From contig NZ_FOQK01000003.1 of NCBI RefSeq assembly GCF_900113715.1, forward strand, positions 103,033-167,032: a stretch of DNA of 64,000 bases. The letters run 5' to 3'. Shown one piece after another: positions 41,803-50,719 of this stretch (the stretch's first letter is position 1; every line of letters begins with the position of its first letter). The stretch is from Pseudoselenomonas ruminantium. Lineage in GTDB: Bacteria; Bacillota; Negativicutes; Selenomonadales; Selenomonadaceae. The position numbers and the translations under genes were made by a program. The notes under the pieces are model-generated. The model saw only the letters and a program-made list of their open reading frames with translations, had not been told where the DNA came from and searched no databases.

Positions 41803-44277
41803 TTACGACATCATGACAGGCTTGACCTGCCAGATTTCATTGGCATACTCATCGATCGTGCGGTCAGATGAGAAGCAGCCAGAGTTGGCAATGTTCATCG
41901 CCGAGGATTTCAGCCAATTGTATTTGTCCTTATAGCGGCGCATGATTTCCTCATGGGCCTCAGCATAGGCATTGAAATCCTTGAGGATGAAGAACTCGTC
42001 ATTGGCGTGCAGCAGATAGTCATACAGCGAATGGAAATCGCCATAGCTGCCGTCCACGAGCTGATTGACGACCAGGCGTACCTGCGGATTCGTGTTGTAT
42101 TCATCCCAAGCCGAGTACGTGCCCGTCGCATAGTAGGTCAGTACTTCTTCCGCCCGGAGACCAAAGATGACGCAATGCTCATCGCCACCGACGGCCTCGC
42201 GGATCTCGACATTGGCACCATCGAGCGTTCCCAGCGTGATGGCACCATTCATCATGAACTTCATGTTGCCGGTACCCGAAGCCTCCTTGGAAGCTGTCGA
42301 GATCTGCTCACTGACGTCTGCGGCCGGATAGACGATCTCGCCGATCGATACGCCAAAGTTCTCGATGAATACGATCTTGATCTTGCCCTTGATGCTGGCA
42401 TCGTTGTTGACCTTCGCCGCCACTGCATTGATGAGGCGGATGGTCTCCTTGGCGATGTAGTAGCCCGGGGCAGCCTTGCCGCCGAAGATATACGTCGTCG
42501 GCAGCATATCGTAGCTCTTGTCCGTCTTGAGCTTGTTGTACTGGTACATGATATGCAGGATATTCATAAGCTGGCGCTTATACGAATGGATGCGCTTCAC
42601 CTGGATATCGAAGATCGAGTCAGGATCGACCTCGATGTGATTGTGTTCTTTGATGTATTCGGCCAGAGCCACCTTGCGCAGGCGTTTGACCTTGCCGAGC
42701 TCCGCCAAAAACGGCTTGTCATCGACATAATCGTTGAGCAGGTCGAGCTGCTCCGGATGACGGTGCCAACGGCGGCTGCCGATTGTCGCATCAATGAGGT
42801 TCGCAAGCTCCGGGTTAGCTCCCATGAGCCAGCGGCGATGCGTGATGCCGTTCGTCTTATTGTTGAACATCTTGGGGTTATACTCGCAGAAATCACGCAA
42901 CGTCGTGGTCTTGAGGATATCCGAGTGGATCTTGGCCACACCGTTCACGCTATGGCAGCCGACAATCGCCAGGCGGGCCATATGCACCATACCGTCCTCG
43001 ATGATCGAGAGCGCGCGTACCTTGCCTTCATCCTGCGGATAGCGCTCACGCACTTCCTCCAGATGGCGACGATTGATCTCGTCGATGATCATATAGACGC
43101 GCGGCAGCAGTGTGCGGAACATGTCAACCGGCCATTTCTCGAGGGCCTCCGGCATGATGGTATGGTTCGTATAAGCAATCGTGCTTCTCGTGATGACCCA
43201 AGCCTCATTCCACTCCAGTCCCTCTTCATCGACCAGGATGCGCATAAGCTCAGCCACTGCCACTGCCGGATGGGTGTCGTTGATATGGATGGCGATCTTC
43301 TGGCCGAAGTCATGGATGTCCATGCCCGTCTTCTTGTAATGGCGCACGATGCTCTGCACGCCAGCCGACGTCATAAAGTATTCCTGGATCAGGCGCATGC
43401 GACGGCCATCATAGGTGCTGTCATCCGGATAGAGATAGCGCGTGATGCTCTCAACGAACAAGCGGTACTCGTTCTTCTGCCGCATCTGTTCCTGCGTCAG
43501 CATGCCATAGTCAGAGAAGTCGCGGTTGACCTCAGCATTCCAGAGACGCAGCGTGTTCACCGTATTGTTATGATAGCCGACAATCGGTACATCATACGGT
43601 ACCGCCATGACCGTCATCGGATTCTCATAGACCAGCTTGAGGCTGCCGTCTTCCATCTCTTTCATATATGCATGGCCGTTGAACTTGACATCGACAGCCT
43701 TATCCGGCTTGCGGTACTCCCAAGCGAAGCCATCGCGCAGCCAGTTATCCGGGATCTCAACCTGGTTGCCATCGATGATCTTCTGCTCGAACAGTCCGTA
43801 CTGGTAACGGATGCTGCAGCCATGTCCCGGCAGGCGATGCGCTGCCATCGAGTCGATGAAGCAGGCTGCCAGTCGGCCAAGGCCGCCATTGCCCAGGCCG
43901 GCATCAGGCTCCTCTTCATACGTCTTGAGCAGGTCGAGGTCGAAATCGTCCAGGACTTCCTTGACGGCTTCCTCGATGCCCAGATTGATGAGATTTGCCT
44001 TGAGCAGACGGCCCATCAGGAACTCGATGGAGAAATAATAAACCTGTTTCTCCTCGCGCTCCCCGTAGGTACGGTTCGTCTTGATCCAGTTATCCGAGAT
44101 ATACTGCTTTGCCGTTGCGGCCACCGTCTGGTAGATCTCCGTCGGTGTCAGTTCATTGAGGTCGCGCCCCCACATGATATGTGCCGTATTGACGAAGCGG
44201 TTCTTCAAGCCTTCTTTGAGCTTTTCAAATTCTTTGTTCTTGGGACTCTTCTGTTTCTTTTCTCTGGCCAAATCCAA
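41803..44277 (-). CDS. glgP: Glycogen/maltodextrin phosphorylase
   Basis: About 824 residues, GT35 family. It releases glucose-1-phosphate from chain ends using phosphate and PLP. Signatures include LGNGGLGRLAACFIDSMA, HINDTHPAVAVAELMRIL, RIHSYKRQLMN and EASGTGNMKFMMNGAITLGT, which holds the PLP lysine. The frame is open to 44343, but TTG at 44277 has AAAGGAGAG 5 bases upstream while the ATGs before it have no ribosome site and overlap a large hairpin; the exact start is uncertain. It lies between glgD and glgB. Confidence 0.94.
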   Translation of the reverse strand: MDLAREKKQKSPKNKEFEKLKEGLKNRFVNTAHIMWGRDLNELTPTEIYQTVAATAKQYISDNWIKTNRTYGEREEKQVYYFSIEFLMGRLLKANLINLGIEEAVKEVLDDFDLDLLKTYEEEPDAGLGNGGLGRLAACFIDSMAAHRLPGHGCSIRYQYGLFEQKIIDGNQVEIPDNWLRDGFAWEYRKPDKAVDVKFNGHAYMKEMEDGSLKLVYENPMTVMAVPYDVPIVGYHNNTVNTLRLWNAEVNRDFSDYGMLTQEQMRQKNEYRLFVESITRYLYPDDSTYDGRRMRLIQEYFMTSAGVQSIVRHYKKTGMDIHDFGQKIAIHINDTHPAVAVAELMRILVDEEGLEWNEAWVITRSTIAYTNHTIMPEALEKWPVDMFRTLLPRVYMIIDEINRRHLEEVRERYPQDEGKVRALSIIEDGMVHMARLAIVGCHSVNGVAKIHSDILKTTTLRDFCEYNPKMFNNKTNGITHRRWLMGANPELANLIDATIGSRRWHRHPEQLDLLNDYVDDKPFLAELGKVKRLRKVALAEYIKEHNHIEVDPDSIFDIQVKRIHSYKRQLMNILHIMYQYNKLKTDKSYDMLPTTYIFGGKAAPGYYIAKETIRLINAVAAKVNNDASIKGKIKIVFIENFGVSIGEIVYPAADVSEQISTASKEASGTGNMKFMMNGAITLGTLDGANVEIREAVGGDEHCVIFGLRAEEVLTYYATGTYSAWDEYNTNPQVRLVVNQLVDGSYGDFHSLYDYLLHANDEFFILKDFNAYAEAHEEIMRRYKDKYNWLKSSAMNIANSGCFSSDRTIDEYANEIWQVKPVMMS

Positions 44278-44324
44278 ACACTCTCCTTTGGCAGTATTCT
44301 TCCTCATGGAATAGCAAACAACAA

Positions 44325-44381
44325 CAGCCGTTGTAACCGCCACTGCCCGTTATAAGCAGTGGTGCCTCGTTACAACGGCTG
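44325..44381 (-). promoter_or_regulatory. Nested hairpin between glgD and glgP
   Basis: A perfect 13-bp outer stem (CAGCCGTTGTAAC / GTTACAACGGCTG) encloses a 7-bp inner stem (CCACTGC / GCAGTGG). The minus strand continues TTGTTGTTTG, a weak T-tract. It could be an attenuator or an mRNA processing/stability element within the operon. Confidence 0.7.
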
Positions 44382-44390
44382 ACCTTGACA

Positions 44391-45497
44391 TCAGATGACG
44401 ACATTCTTCGTGACAATCAACGGATAGTTCTGTGCACCTTTGAGCCACTTCTCCTTCGTGATGACCACGTTCTTGTCGCAGATGACATTCTCGATGAGCG
44501 AGCCATCCTGAATGTCACATTTCTGCATTATGATAGAATTCTTGATCTTAACGTCCTTGCCGACCTTGACGCCGCGGAACAGGATGCTGTTCTCGACCTC
44601 GCCGCGGACGACACAGCCGTTAGCGATCAGCGAATTCTTGACCTCTGCCGTTTCCTTATACTGAACCGGCACTTCATCCTTGACCTTCGTATAGATGGAA
44701 TTCTCCCCCATGAAGAGCTCTTCCCATACTTCAGGTTCCAGGATATCCATATTTGATTTATAGTATGCTGCCGTGGAATCCACATGAGCAACGTAACCAT
44801 CGTGTTCACAAGCATAGATGTTGTATTCCGAGGCACGGCGGATGATGCCATCCATCAGCAGATCCTGACCACCATGCTCATAGGTATAGCGGACCATCTC
44901 GACAAAGATACGCTTCTCCATGAGGTATACGTTCATGGAAACCTGCGAACCATCATAGACGGCTGGCTTCTCGGCAATATCCGTGACGAGCCCATTCTCT
45001 GCCGTCTCGATGACGACATTCTTGCCCGTGGTTTCTTCCGAGACCGTGTGATACACCATCGTGATATCAGCACTGGTATTCTGATGGAAGCGCAGGAGCT
45101 GGCTGAAGTCTACATTGTAGACAAAGCTGCCGCTCGTCAGCAGCACATATTTCTGCGTGCTGTGCTCGAAGAAATCCAGATTGTGATAGAAATTCTTCAG
45201 ATCGCCTTTGCGGGTCGTGCTTTCCTGCTGCGGAGCTGGAAGATAGAACAAGCCATCATGGCGGCGGGCCAGATCCCAATCCTTGCCGGAACGCAGATGG
45301 TCAAGAACCGAGCGCGGCTTGTCGGGTAGCATGACTCCCACATTGGTGATGCCGGAATTGACCATGCTCGAGAGGGTGAAATCGATCAGCCGGTATCTGC
45401 CAGCAAATGGCATGGACTCCACGGCCCGTCGATCCGTCATCTCCCGAATCAGGCTATTCTCTTCCTGAAGATTGATAATCCCCATTACTGTTTTCAA
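44391..45497 (-). CDS. glgD: Glucose-1-phosphate adenylyltransferase regulatory-type subunit
   Basis: The 368-residue paralogue of GlgC found in Firmicutes. It keeps the nucleotidyltransferase fold (MPFAGRYRLIDFTLSSMVNS) and the C-terminal left-handed beta-helix (VVRGEVENSILFRGVKVGKD), but the N-terminal GG-x-G-x-RL pyrophosphorylase loop is replaced by INLQEENSLIREMTDRR, so it is probably not catalytic alone and modulates GlgC in a heteromer. The start is TTG with CGGAGTG upstream. It follows glgC by 54 bases. Confidence 0.94.
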   Translation of the reverse strand: MKTVMGIINLQEENSLIREMTDRRAVESMPFAGRYRLIDFTLSSMVNSGITNVGVMLPDKPRSVLDHLRSGKDWDLARRHDGLFYLPAPQQESTTRKGDLKNFYHNLDFFEHSTQKYVLLTSGSFVYNVDFSQLLRFHQNTSADITMVYHTVSEETTGKNVVIETAENGLVTDIAEKPAVYDGSQVSMNVYLMEKRIFVEMVRYTYEHGGQDLLMDGIIRRASEYNIYACEHDGYVAHVDSTAAYYKSNMDILEPEVWEELFMGENSIYTKVKDEVPVQYKETAEVKNSLIANGCVVRGEVENSILFRGVKVGKDVKIKNSIIMQKCDIQDGSLIENVICDKNVVITKEKWLKGAQNYPLIVTKNVVI

Positions 45498-45551
45498 TTT
45501 TATTCACTCCGATCCAACTATGACTAAGGTTGCTGTGTAATCTTGTGTGTA

Positions 45552-46706
45552 TCAGCCAGCCTGTTTGCTGCCTGCCTCCGTCAATACGGTCTCGCCCTCG
45601 GCTACTACAGTAATGGCGCCTTTCTCTCCGGCTACTTTCGCCCCCTCAGCGATCTCGCAGTTCTGCGCGACGATCGCGTAGTCGACGACAGCATTATCAC
45701 GGATGACCGTCGACGGCATGATGACCGAGTTCGTGACCTTCGCGCCTTTGCCGATGCGCACGCCCGGGAAGATGACCGAGTTCTCGACCTCGCCCAAGAC
45801 CATCGACCCCTCACTGATCATCGAGTTCTTGACCTTGGCATTCGGGCCTACATAATGCGGCGGCATGGACGGGTTGCAGGAGCAGATCTTCCAGTCGCCG
45901 TTGATCTCAAACGGCGGCACATCCTGCAAGAGATCCATGTTTGCCTGCCAGAGGCTCTCGATCGTCCCGACATCCTTCCAATAGCCATCAAAGGCATAGG
46001 AGTACAGACGTGCCTTGTCGGCCAGCATCTTCGGGATGATGTTCTTGCCAAAGTCATGGCTGCTCGTCTCATCCTTGGCATCGTCTTCGAGATACTTCTT
46101 GAGGAAGCTCTTATTGAAGATGTAAATGCCCATCGAAGCCAGATTGCTCTTCGGTTTCGCCGGTTTCTCCTCGAATTCTTCGATGCGTCCATCTTTATTC
46201 GTGTTCATGATACCAAAGCGCGGAGCCTCGTCCCAAGGAACCTCAATGACACCGATCGTAGCCTCGGCCTTGTTCATCTTGTGCGCCTCAAGCATCCACG
46301 AATAATCCATCGTGTAGATGTGGTCGCCAGACAGAATCAGTACATACTCCGGGTCTGCCAGATCGATGAAGTTGAGGTTCTGATAGATGGCATCAGCCGT
46401 ACCGCGATACCAGTCAGCACCCTTCTCGCGTGCATACGGCGGCAGGATGAAGATGCCACCCTCTTTCTTATCCAGATCCCAGGCGCTGCCCGAAGCCAGA
46501 TAGTTATGCAGTTCCAGTGGACGGTACTGCGTCAGTACGCCTACCTTATCAATGCCGGAATTCGCACAGTTGCTCAACGGAAAATCAATGATACGGTATT
46601 TGCCACCGAACGGCACAGCCGGTTTTGCGATTTTCTTCGTCAACGCCCCCAGCCGGCTACCCTGACCGCCAGCCAGAATCATTGCTAAGCATTCTGTCTT
46701 TCTCAT
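45552..46706 (-). CDS. glgC: Glucose-1-phosphate adenylyltransferase, catalytic subunit
   Basis: The 384-residue enzyme makes ADP-glucose from ATP and glucose-1-phosphate, the committed step of glycogen synthesis. It has the nucleotide loop [40 protein letters not shown], the sugar-binding [13 protein letters not shown] and [13 protein letters not shown], and a C-terminal beta-helix. First gene of the glg operon; AGGGGG precedes ATG. Confidence 0.97.
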   Translation of the reverse strand: MRKTECLAMILAGGQGSRLGALTKKIAKPAVPFGGKYRIIDFPLSNCANSGIDKVGVLTQYRPLELHNYLASGSAWDLDKKEGGIFILPPYAREKGADWYRGTADAIYQNLNFIDLADPEYVLILSGDHIYTMDYSWMLEAHKMNKAEATIGVIEVPWDEAPRFGIMNTNKDGRIEEFEEKPAKPKSNLASMGIYIFNKSFLKKYLEDDAKDETSSHDFGKNIIPKMLADKARLYSYAFDGYWKDVGTIESLWQANMDLLQDVPPFEINGDWKICSCNPSMPPHYVGPNAKVKNSMISEGSMVLGEVENSVIFPGVRIGKGAKVTNSVIMPSTVIRDNAVVDYAIVAQNCEIAEGAKVAGEKGAITVVAEGETVLTEAGSKQAG

Positions 46707-47047
46707 AAAAAATCCCCCTTGGATGTGTAGAAAGCAATTTCCCCTTTTTTATGATTGCTTTCCATATATGTATCTATAAAAACAGATTTCTCTGTTTATA
46801 TACATGAATATCCATTTTCAACGCAAAACCATAATTTTCCATCAAAAACGTTCTTCTTTCTCAAGCTGCCCGCGAGAGATTTCCACATCTGCTGCCCCAC
46901 GGCAAACTCGCAGCCCTTGAGAAAATCAATTTATAATCTAGTAGATTCGCCAAAATTTTTCTTTTTCCTGCTTCAAAAGAAAAAAATTACCATAAATTTT
47001 ATTTTTTATTTGATAAATATAAAATATGCTATTGTGTACAAAAAAAG
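46707..47047. other. AT-rich intergenic region upstream of the glg operon
   Basis: About 340 bases of strongly AT-rich DNA with no supportable gene. It must hold the glg operon promoter on the minus strand; TTGAAA about 15 bases from TATAAA (near 46797-46822) is a poor candidate. A 101-codon plus-strand frame here is low-complexity and lacks a ribosome site. Poly-A/poly-T tracts near 46960-47030 suggest curved or UP-element-like DNA. Confidence 0.5.
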
Positions 47048-47082
47048 GACGCTTTTATGACATAAAATCATAAAAACGTCCA
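47048..47082 (-). terminator. Terminator of the amidase/110-residue gene pair
   Basis: On the minus strand GGACGTTTTTATGA and TCATAAAAGCGTCC pair with one wobble, followed by TTTTTTT. The 110-residue gene's stop codon lies within the stem. Confidence 0.85.
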
Positions 47083-47400
47083 AACCAACGCGCCAACGAA
47101 CAGCGCGATGCTGAATCCCCGCATGGCATTGCTGACTGCCTTGCCATGTTCCCCGAAAAACAACGGCGCCAGCGGCCGCATCTCATGTACCAGGAACGAT
47201 ACGCAGATCATGATCAGCGGGCCGTCGTCTGTCACCCACTCGTAGAGCAGGATGAAGGCGACAATGACAATGGCCAGCAGCTCGCCACGGGCATAGCCGG
47301 TTTTCTTCGTCTGCAACGCCTCATCATGGACCGCACGGCTGACAGGATTGCCAAACTCATCCGTACGGTCCTCTTCACGGACAAACCAACGGTAGCGCAT
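47068..47400 (-). CDS. Unknown 110-residue membrane protein
   Basis: It begins MRYRWFVREEDRTDEFGNPV, a charged head, then two to three membrane helices (ELLAIVIVAFILLYEW, PLIMICVSFLVHEM, AMRGFSIALFVGALVWTFL). It starts 18 bases after the peptidoglycan amidase gene, so the two are probably co-transcribed. The family is not recognised. Confidence 0.7.
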   Translation of the reverse strand: MRYRWFVREEDRTDEFGNPVSRAVHDEALQTKKTGYARGELLAIVIVAFILLYEWVTDDGPLIMICVSFLVHEMRPLAPLFFGEHGKAVSNAMRGFSIALFVGALVWTFL

Positions 47401-47418
47401 GCCAGCCCTCCTCTAATC

Positions 47419-48030
47419 TCAATACAGTTCCGCAGTATCTTCGACCAGGCCATCGAGCATATTATACAAGCTGCGGCCCGGGCAATCCGTCGAGTTGTAC
47501 TCGCGGTGTCCCTTGATGTGCTCGCGGTCGGGATTGATGCCATAGAAGCGGCAAAGAGCGGCCAGCAGCTCAGCAGCCGACTCCATTTGGGCTGACGTCG
47601 GTACAGCCTCCATGAAATTGCCGACCACATTGACACCAATCGTATGCCAATTATGCTGATAACAATGTGCCCCGAGCATATCCATCGGCCGCCCGCGCTC
47701 GATCGTGCCATCCTTGCGGATGAGGAAATGATAGCCGATTCCCGACCAGCCATTATTCAGATGCCACTGATGGACTTCCTCTGCCGATACGTCACGATTG
47801 GTACCGCCGATGTGATGGAGGACAATGCCATCCGTCGTCGTGCGGTTCTCCAGCGAGCGGAACTGCAGATCCGTCTCGCGGATTGGCAGCCCCAGCTTGG
47901 CATCGCGCCTGACGCCGCTGCCATCCGCATTCCAAGCCGCCTCTGCCTGTGCCTGTGGCCAAAGCTCCTGCGTCAGGACAGCGCCAGCCCCCATGCATAT
48001 GATGTTTTTCAAGAAATCCCTGCGATTCAT
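47419..48030 (-). CDS. N-acetylmuramoyl-L-alanine amidase (amidase_2/PGRP) with Tat-type signal
   Basis: The 203-residue protein opens MNRRDFLKNIICMGAGAVLT, a twin-arginine signal (NRRDFLK), so it is likely exported folded. The catalytic domain shows IVLHHIGGTNRD (zinc His), WSGIGYHFLIRKDGTIERGR, TIGVNVVGNFMEA and IKGHREYNSTDCPGRSLY (second zinc His and Cys), the complete zinc set of type-2 amidases that cut the glycan-peptide bond of murein. Probable role: cell-wall recycling or remodelling in the periplasm. The 110-residue membrane protein follows by 18 bases. Confidence 0.9.
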   Translation of the reverse strand: MNRRDFLKNIICMGAGAVLTQELWPQAQAEAAWNADGSGVRRDAKLGLPIRETDLQFRSLENRTTTDGIVLHHIGGTNRDVSAEEVHQWHLNNGWSGIGYHFLIRKDGTIERGRPMDMLGAHCYQHNWHTIGVNVVGNFMEAVPTSAQMESAAELLAALCRFYGINPDREHIKGHREYNSTDCPGRSLYNMLDGLVEDTAELY

Positions 48031-48108
48031 GTATATCTACCTTACTTTTTTACAATAACAGTCCTTATTTTAATCCCCCATTCTGAAAAAAGGCGGTAAG
48101 TCCTAAAA

Positions 48109-49827
48109 TCATGCCTGAACAGGGCGCAGCTGCCAGCTGCCATCACCAGCCAGATGCAGCTCCGTATCATGCTGGGCAAATAAAGTCGAACGATGGCCAA
48201 CACTTACAATGCTCACCTGTGGCAGCTCCCGCTTGATAAGCGCATACATCTCCTGCTCTCGCGGCTCATCAAGCGCTGAGCTCGCCTCATCGAGGAAAAT
48301 CCAATCCGGCTTTACGAGCAGCACACGGGCAAAGGCCAGACGCTGCTGCTCGCCCAGCGACAGGATGCGGCTCCAATCGTCGACATCATCAAGACGGCTG
48401 GCAAACTTCGCCAAGCCGACCAATTCCAGCACTTCCTGCAGCCGCTCTGGGTTACCTTCGGTCGTCAACGGATAGTAAAGCGCACGCCGCAGACTGCCCA
48501 GCGGCAGATACGGCCGCTGCGGCAGGAACAGGATGCGGCTGCCCGCCGGAAACGTAATCCCGCCCTTGCCATAGGGCCAGATGCCAGCCAATGTACGCAA
48601 GAGCGTACTCTTGCCGCAGCCCGAAGCCCCTGTTACCAATACGCGGCTGCCGCTCGGCAATGCCAATGTGCAGTCCTGCAGCAACACGCGCTCATCCGGC
48701 AGCTGCACATGCAAAGCCGTAAGCGAAAGTTCCTGACCTGCCTGTTCGCCGCGCTGCACACCATTTTTGATGGCGCTGACTTCCTCGATATGCTCCGTAA
48801 AGCCAAGCAGTCGGCGAATCACAGCCAGCAGCTGCGCGATGGTATCGTAGGACGTGACAAAAAAAGACAGCGCATCCTGTACGTGGCCGAAAGCCGTCAC
48901 CGTCTGCATAAGCCCGCCCAGTGCCATACCACCCGCAAAATACCGCGGTGCTGCCAGTACCAGCGGCACGATGATTGCCAGCTGGGCATAGCCATTGACA
49001 TAAAAGTTCAATATCTTTGTCTGGCGCATGAGCTGCCAGTAATTCTTGATGACATGGGCAAAACGCTCTTTGAAGCCAATACCCTCAGACGATTCGCCGC
49101 GATAAAAAGCAACGCTCTCACTGTTCTCACGCACACGCATCATATTGAAACGGAAATCCGCCTCATACCGCTGCTGGTCGAAGTTCAAACGGATAAGCTT
49201 GCGGCCTGCAATATGCGCGCCGACAGTGCCCAGTACCGAATAGATGAGTGAGAACCAGAACATATAGCCATAGATGACAAATTCATGGCTGCCTAATGGC
49301 ACCGTAAAAGCTCCTGACAGATTCCACAAGACGACGCCGAATGCCGCCAGCGTCGTAAACTGCTTGAGGAAGCCAATCAAAAGCTGCAGTGTCAAAAGCA
49401 CAAACTGATTGATATCCTCACTGATTCGCTGATCAGGGTTATCGGTGTCGCTTTTCAAGACTTGCAAGCGATAATAAGATTGCTCGCGCAGCCACTTGGC
49501 CATGTAGTCATTGGTCAGCCAGGTACGCCAATTGATCTGGACCATCTGGCGCAGATAGATGGCGTAAACAGCAATGAAGATATGCAGGGAAGCCAGGCCC
49601 GTGAATTCGCCGACCAGCGGCCAAAAGCTATCTGCCTGATACTGCTGCAGGGCATTGTAGAATTCATTGAACCAGCTGTTAATGCAGACGAGCAAGTATA
49701 CATCAAAAAAGTTCAGTCCAATGACAAATGCCAATAATCCTCTGGCACGCCATTTATGCTCAGAATTCCAATAGCCGCGGAACAAGCGCCAAAAATCATA
49801 CATAAATCTTCTTTTCACACCGTTCAC
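48109..49827 (-). CDS. ABC transporter, fused permease-ATPase (YddA/SbmA-BacA-type)
   Basis: The 572-residue half-transporter has an N-terminal membrane domain of the ABC_membrane_2/SbmA-BacA class (residues 1 to about 340; EFYNALQQYQADSFW, INWRTWLTNDYMAKWLR) and an ATPase (about 365-572) with Walker A VTGASGCGKSTLLRTLAG, signature LSLGEQQRLAFAR and Walker B DWIFLDEASSALDE. Relatives handle vitamin B12, long-chain fatty acids or antimicrobial peptides. It would work as a homodimer in the inner membrane. The frame begins with GTG; ATG at residue 9 is an alternative and neither has an ideal ribosome site. Confidence 0.88.
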   Translation of the reverse strand: MNGVKRRFMYDFWRLFRGYWNSEHKWRARGLLAFVIGLNFFDVYLLVCINSWFNEFYNALQQYQADSFWPLVGEFTGLASLHIFIAVYAIYLRQMVQINWRTWLTNDYMAKWLREQSYYRLQVLKSDTDNPDQRISEDINQFVLLTLQLLIGFLKQFTTLAAFGVVLWNLSGAFTVPLGSHEFVIYGYMFWFSLIYSVLGTVGAHIAGRKLIRLNFDQQRYEADFRFNMMRVRENSESVAFYRGESSEGIGFKERFAHVIKNYWQLMRQTKILNFYVNGYAQLAIIVPLVLAAPRYFAGGMALGGLMQTVTAFGHVQDALSFFVTSYDTIAQLLAVIRRLLGFTEHIEEVSAIKNGVQRGEQAGQELSLTALHVQLPDERVLLQDCTLALPSGSRVLVTGASGCGKSTLLRTLAGIWPYGKGGITFPAGSRILFLPQRPYLPLGSLRRALYYPLTTEGNPERLQEVLELVGLAKFASRLDDVDDWSRILSLGEQQRLAFARVLLVKPDWIFLDEASSALDEPREQEMYALIKRELPQVSIVSVGHRSTLFAQHDTELHLAGDGSWQLRPVQA

Positions 49828-49955
49828 ATCCTCTTCTATAATAGGCTAAAAGGCCATTGTATTTTAGTATAGACGTTTCTCCAGTTTCCCGCAAGGCTTG
49901 ATTATGATAGAATAGAAGTGGCCTTAGGCCATAACAACAGGAGGTTTATACACGA

Positions 49956-50624
49956 ATGATTCTCTATATATTGGGCTTTACCGCCCTATTCTTGCTGTTT
50001 TTACTCTACCGTTATCTGCCGAGCAAAAAAATTTTCTGCTACTTCTGCCTGACGCTCCTAGCCGCCGGCGGCATCGTCTACTTCCTCTGGCCGGCAAAAG
50101 AACCTGCGCCAGCTGCCATAAGTGAAGAAGACATAAACTATCAGCTCGAGCAGCAACAGATATTTGCGGCTTGGTATGCAGGGTATCAGCGCGACATCAG
50201 TGAACTTGACCGCAATTGGCAATGGTACCATCAGATTCTCGAAAATTTCAAAGAAGACTCGATCAGTATCCAGACGGCTTATGTCCGCCTCAAACAGCTT
50301 GACCAGGACAGTTTGCAGCTGCGTGACCGCATCAGCCATAATGCACCACCAGTCACGCTTAACGATGGCTGCTACGACCTGCTGATTGAAGTCATGAAAA
50401 AGACCAACAGCTATGCCGATGCCCAATATCATACCATCGCTCTCACCAAGGCAGCTGCCGACCCTGCCAACCTGCGCTCCAACGACCAGGCAGAACAGAG
50501 CCGCATGCTCCAATCAATCATGATCCGCGAATCGCCAGCCGGTCTCTACACAGCCAAAGAGATTGCCACCATCCGCGACTACCTTGACGTACAGGAAGAT
50601 ACATCTCCTGCCCAAAAGCAGTAA
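49956..50624 (+). CDS. Unknown 222-residue membrane-anchored protein
   Basis: Two N-terminal transmembrane helices (LYILGFTALFLLFLLYRYL and IFCYFCLTLLAAGGIVYFLW) are followed by an extracytoplasmic helical domain with many aromatic residues (QQQIFAAWYAGYQRDISELD, RNWQWYHQILENF). AGGAGG lies 12 bases before the ATG. It is monocistronic with a strong terminator. I do not recognise the family. Confidence 0.7.
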   Translation: MILYILGFTALFLLFLLYRYLPSKKIFCYFCLTLLAAGGIVYFLWPAKEPAPAAISEEDINYQLEQQQIFAAWYAGYQRDISELDRNWQWYHQILENFKEDSISIQTAYVRLKQLDQDSLQLRDRISHNAPPVTLNDGCYDLLIEVMKKTNSYADAQYHTIALTKAAADPANLRSNDQAEQSRMLQSIMIRESPAGLYTAKEIATIRDYLDVQEDTSPAQKQ

Positions 50625-50640
50625 CTGCATATGGATACAA

Positions 50641-50685
50641 AAATCCCCCGTAAACCAGATTGTCCATCCAGTTTACGGGGGATTT
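50641..50685. terminator. Bidirectional terminator
   Basis: AAATCCCCCGTAAAC and GTTTACGGGGGATTT make a 15-bp perfect stem between converging genes. Confidence 0.88.
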
Positions 50686-50719
50686 GCTATCCAATGAACC
50701 TTGCCTTATGTTTTTTATA

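Noticed and set aside
41953..44355. 800-codon open frame on the plus strand
   Set aside because: It is exactly opposite glgP, which has all phosphorylase motifs. Its composition (Ile/Asp/His/Arg rich) is that of antisense GC-rich DNA.
46755..47060. 101-codon plus-strand frame
   Set aside because: Low-complexity AT-rich DNA (Phe/Lys/Ile runs) with no ribosome site; better explained as the glg promoter region.
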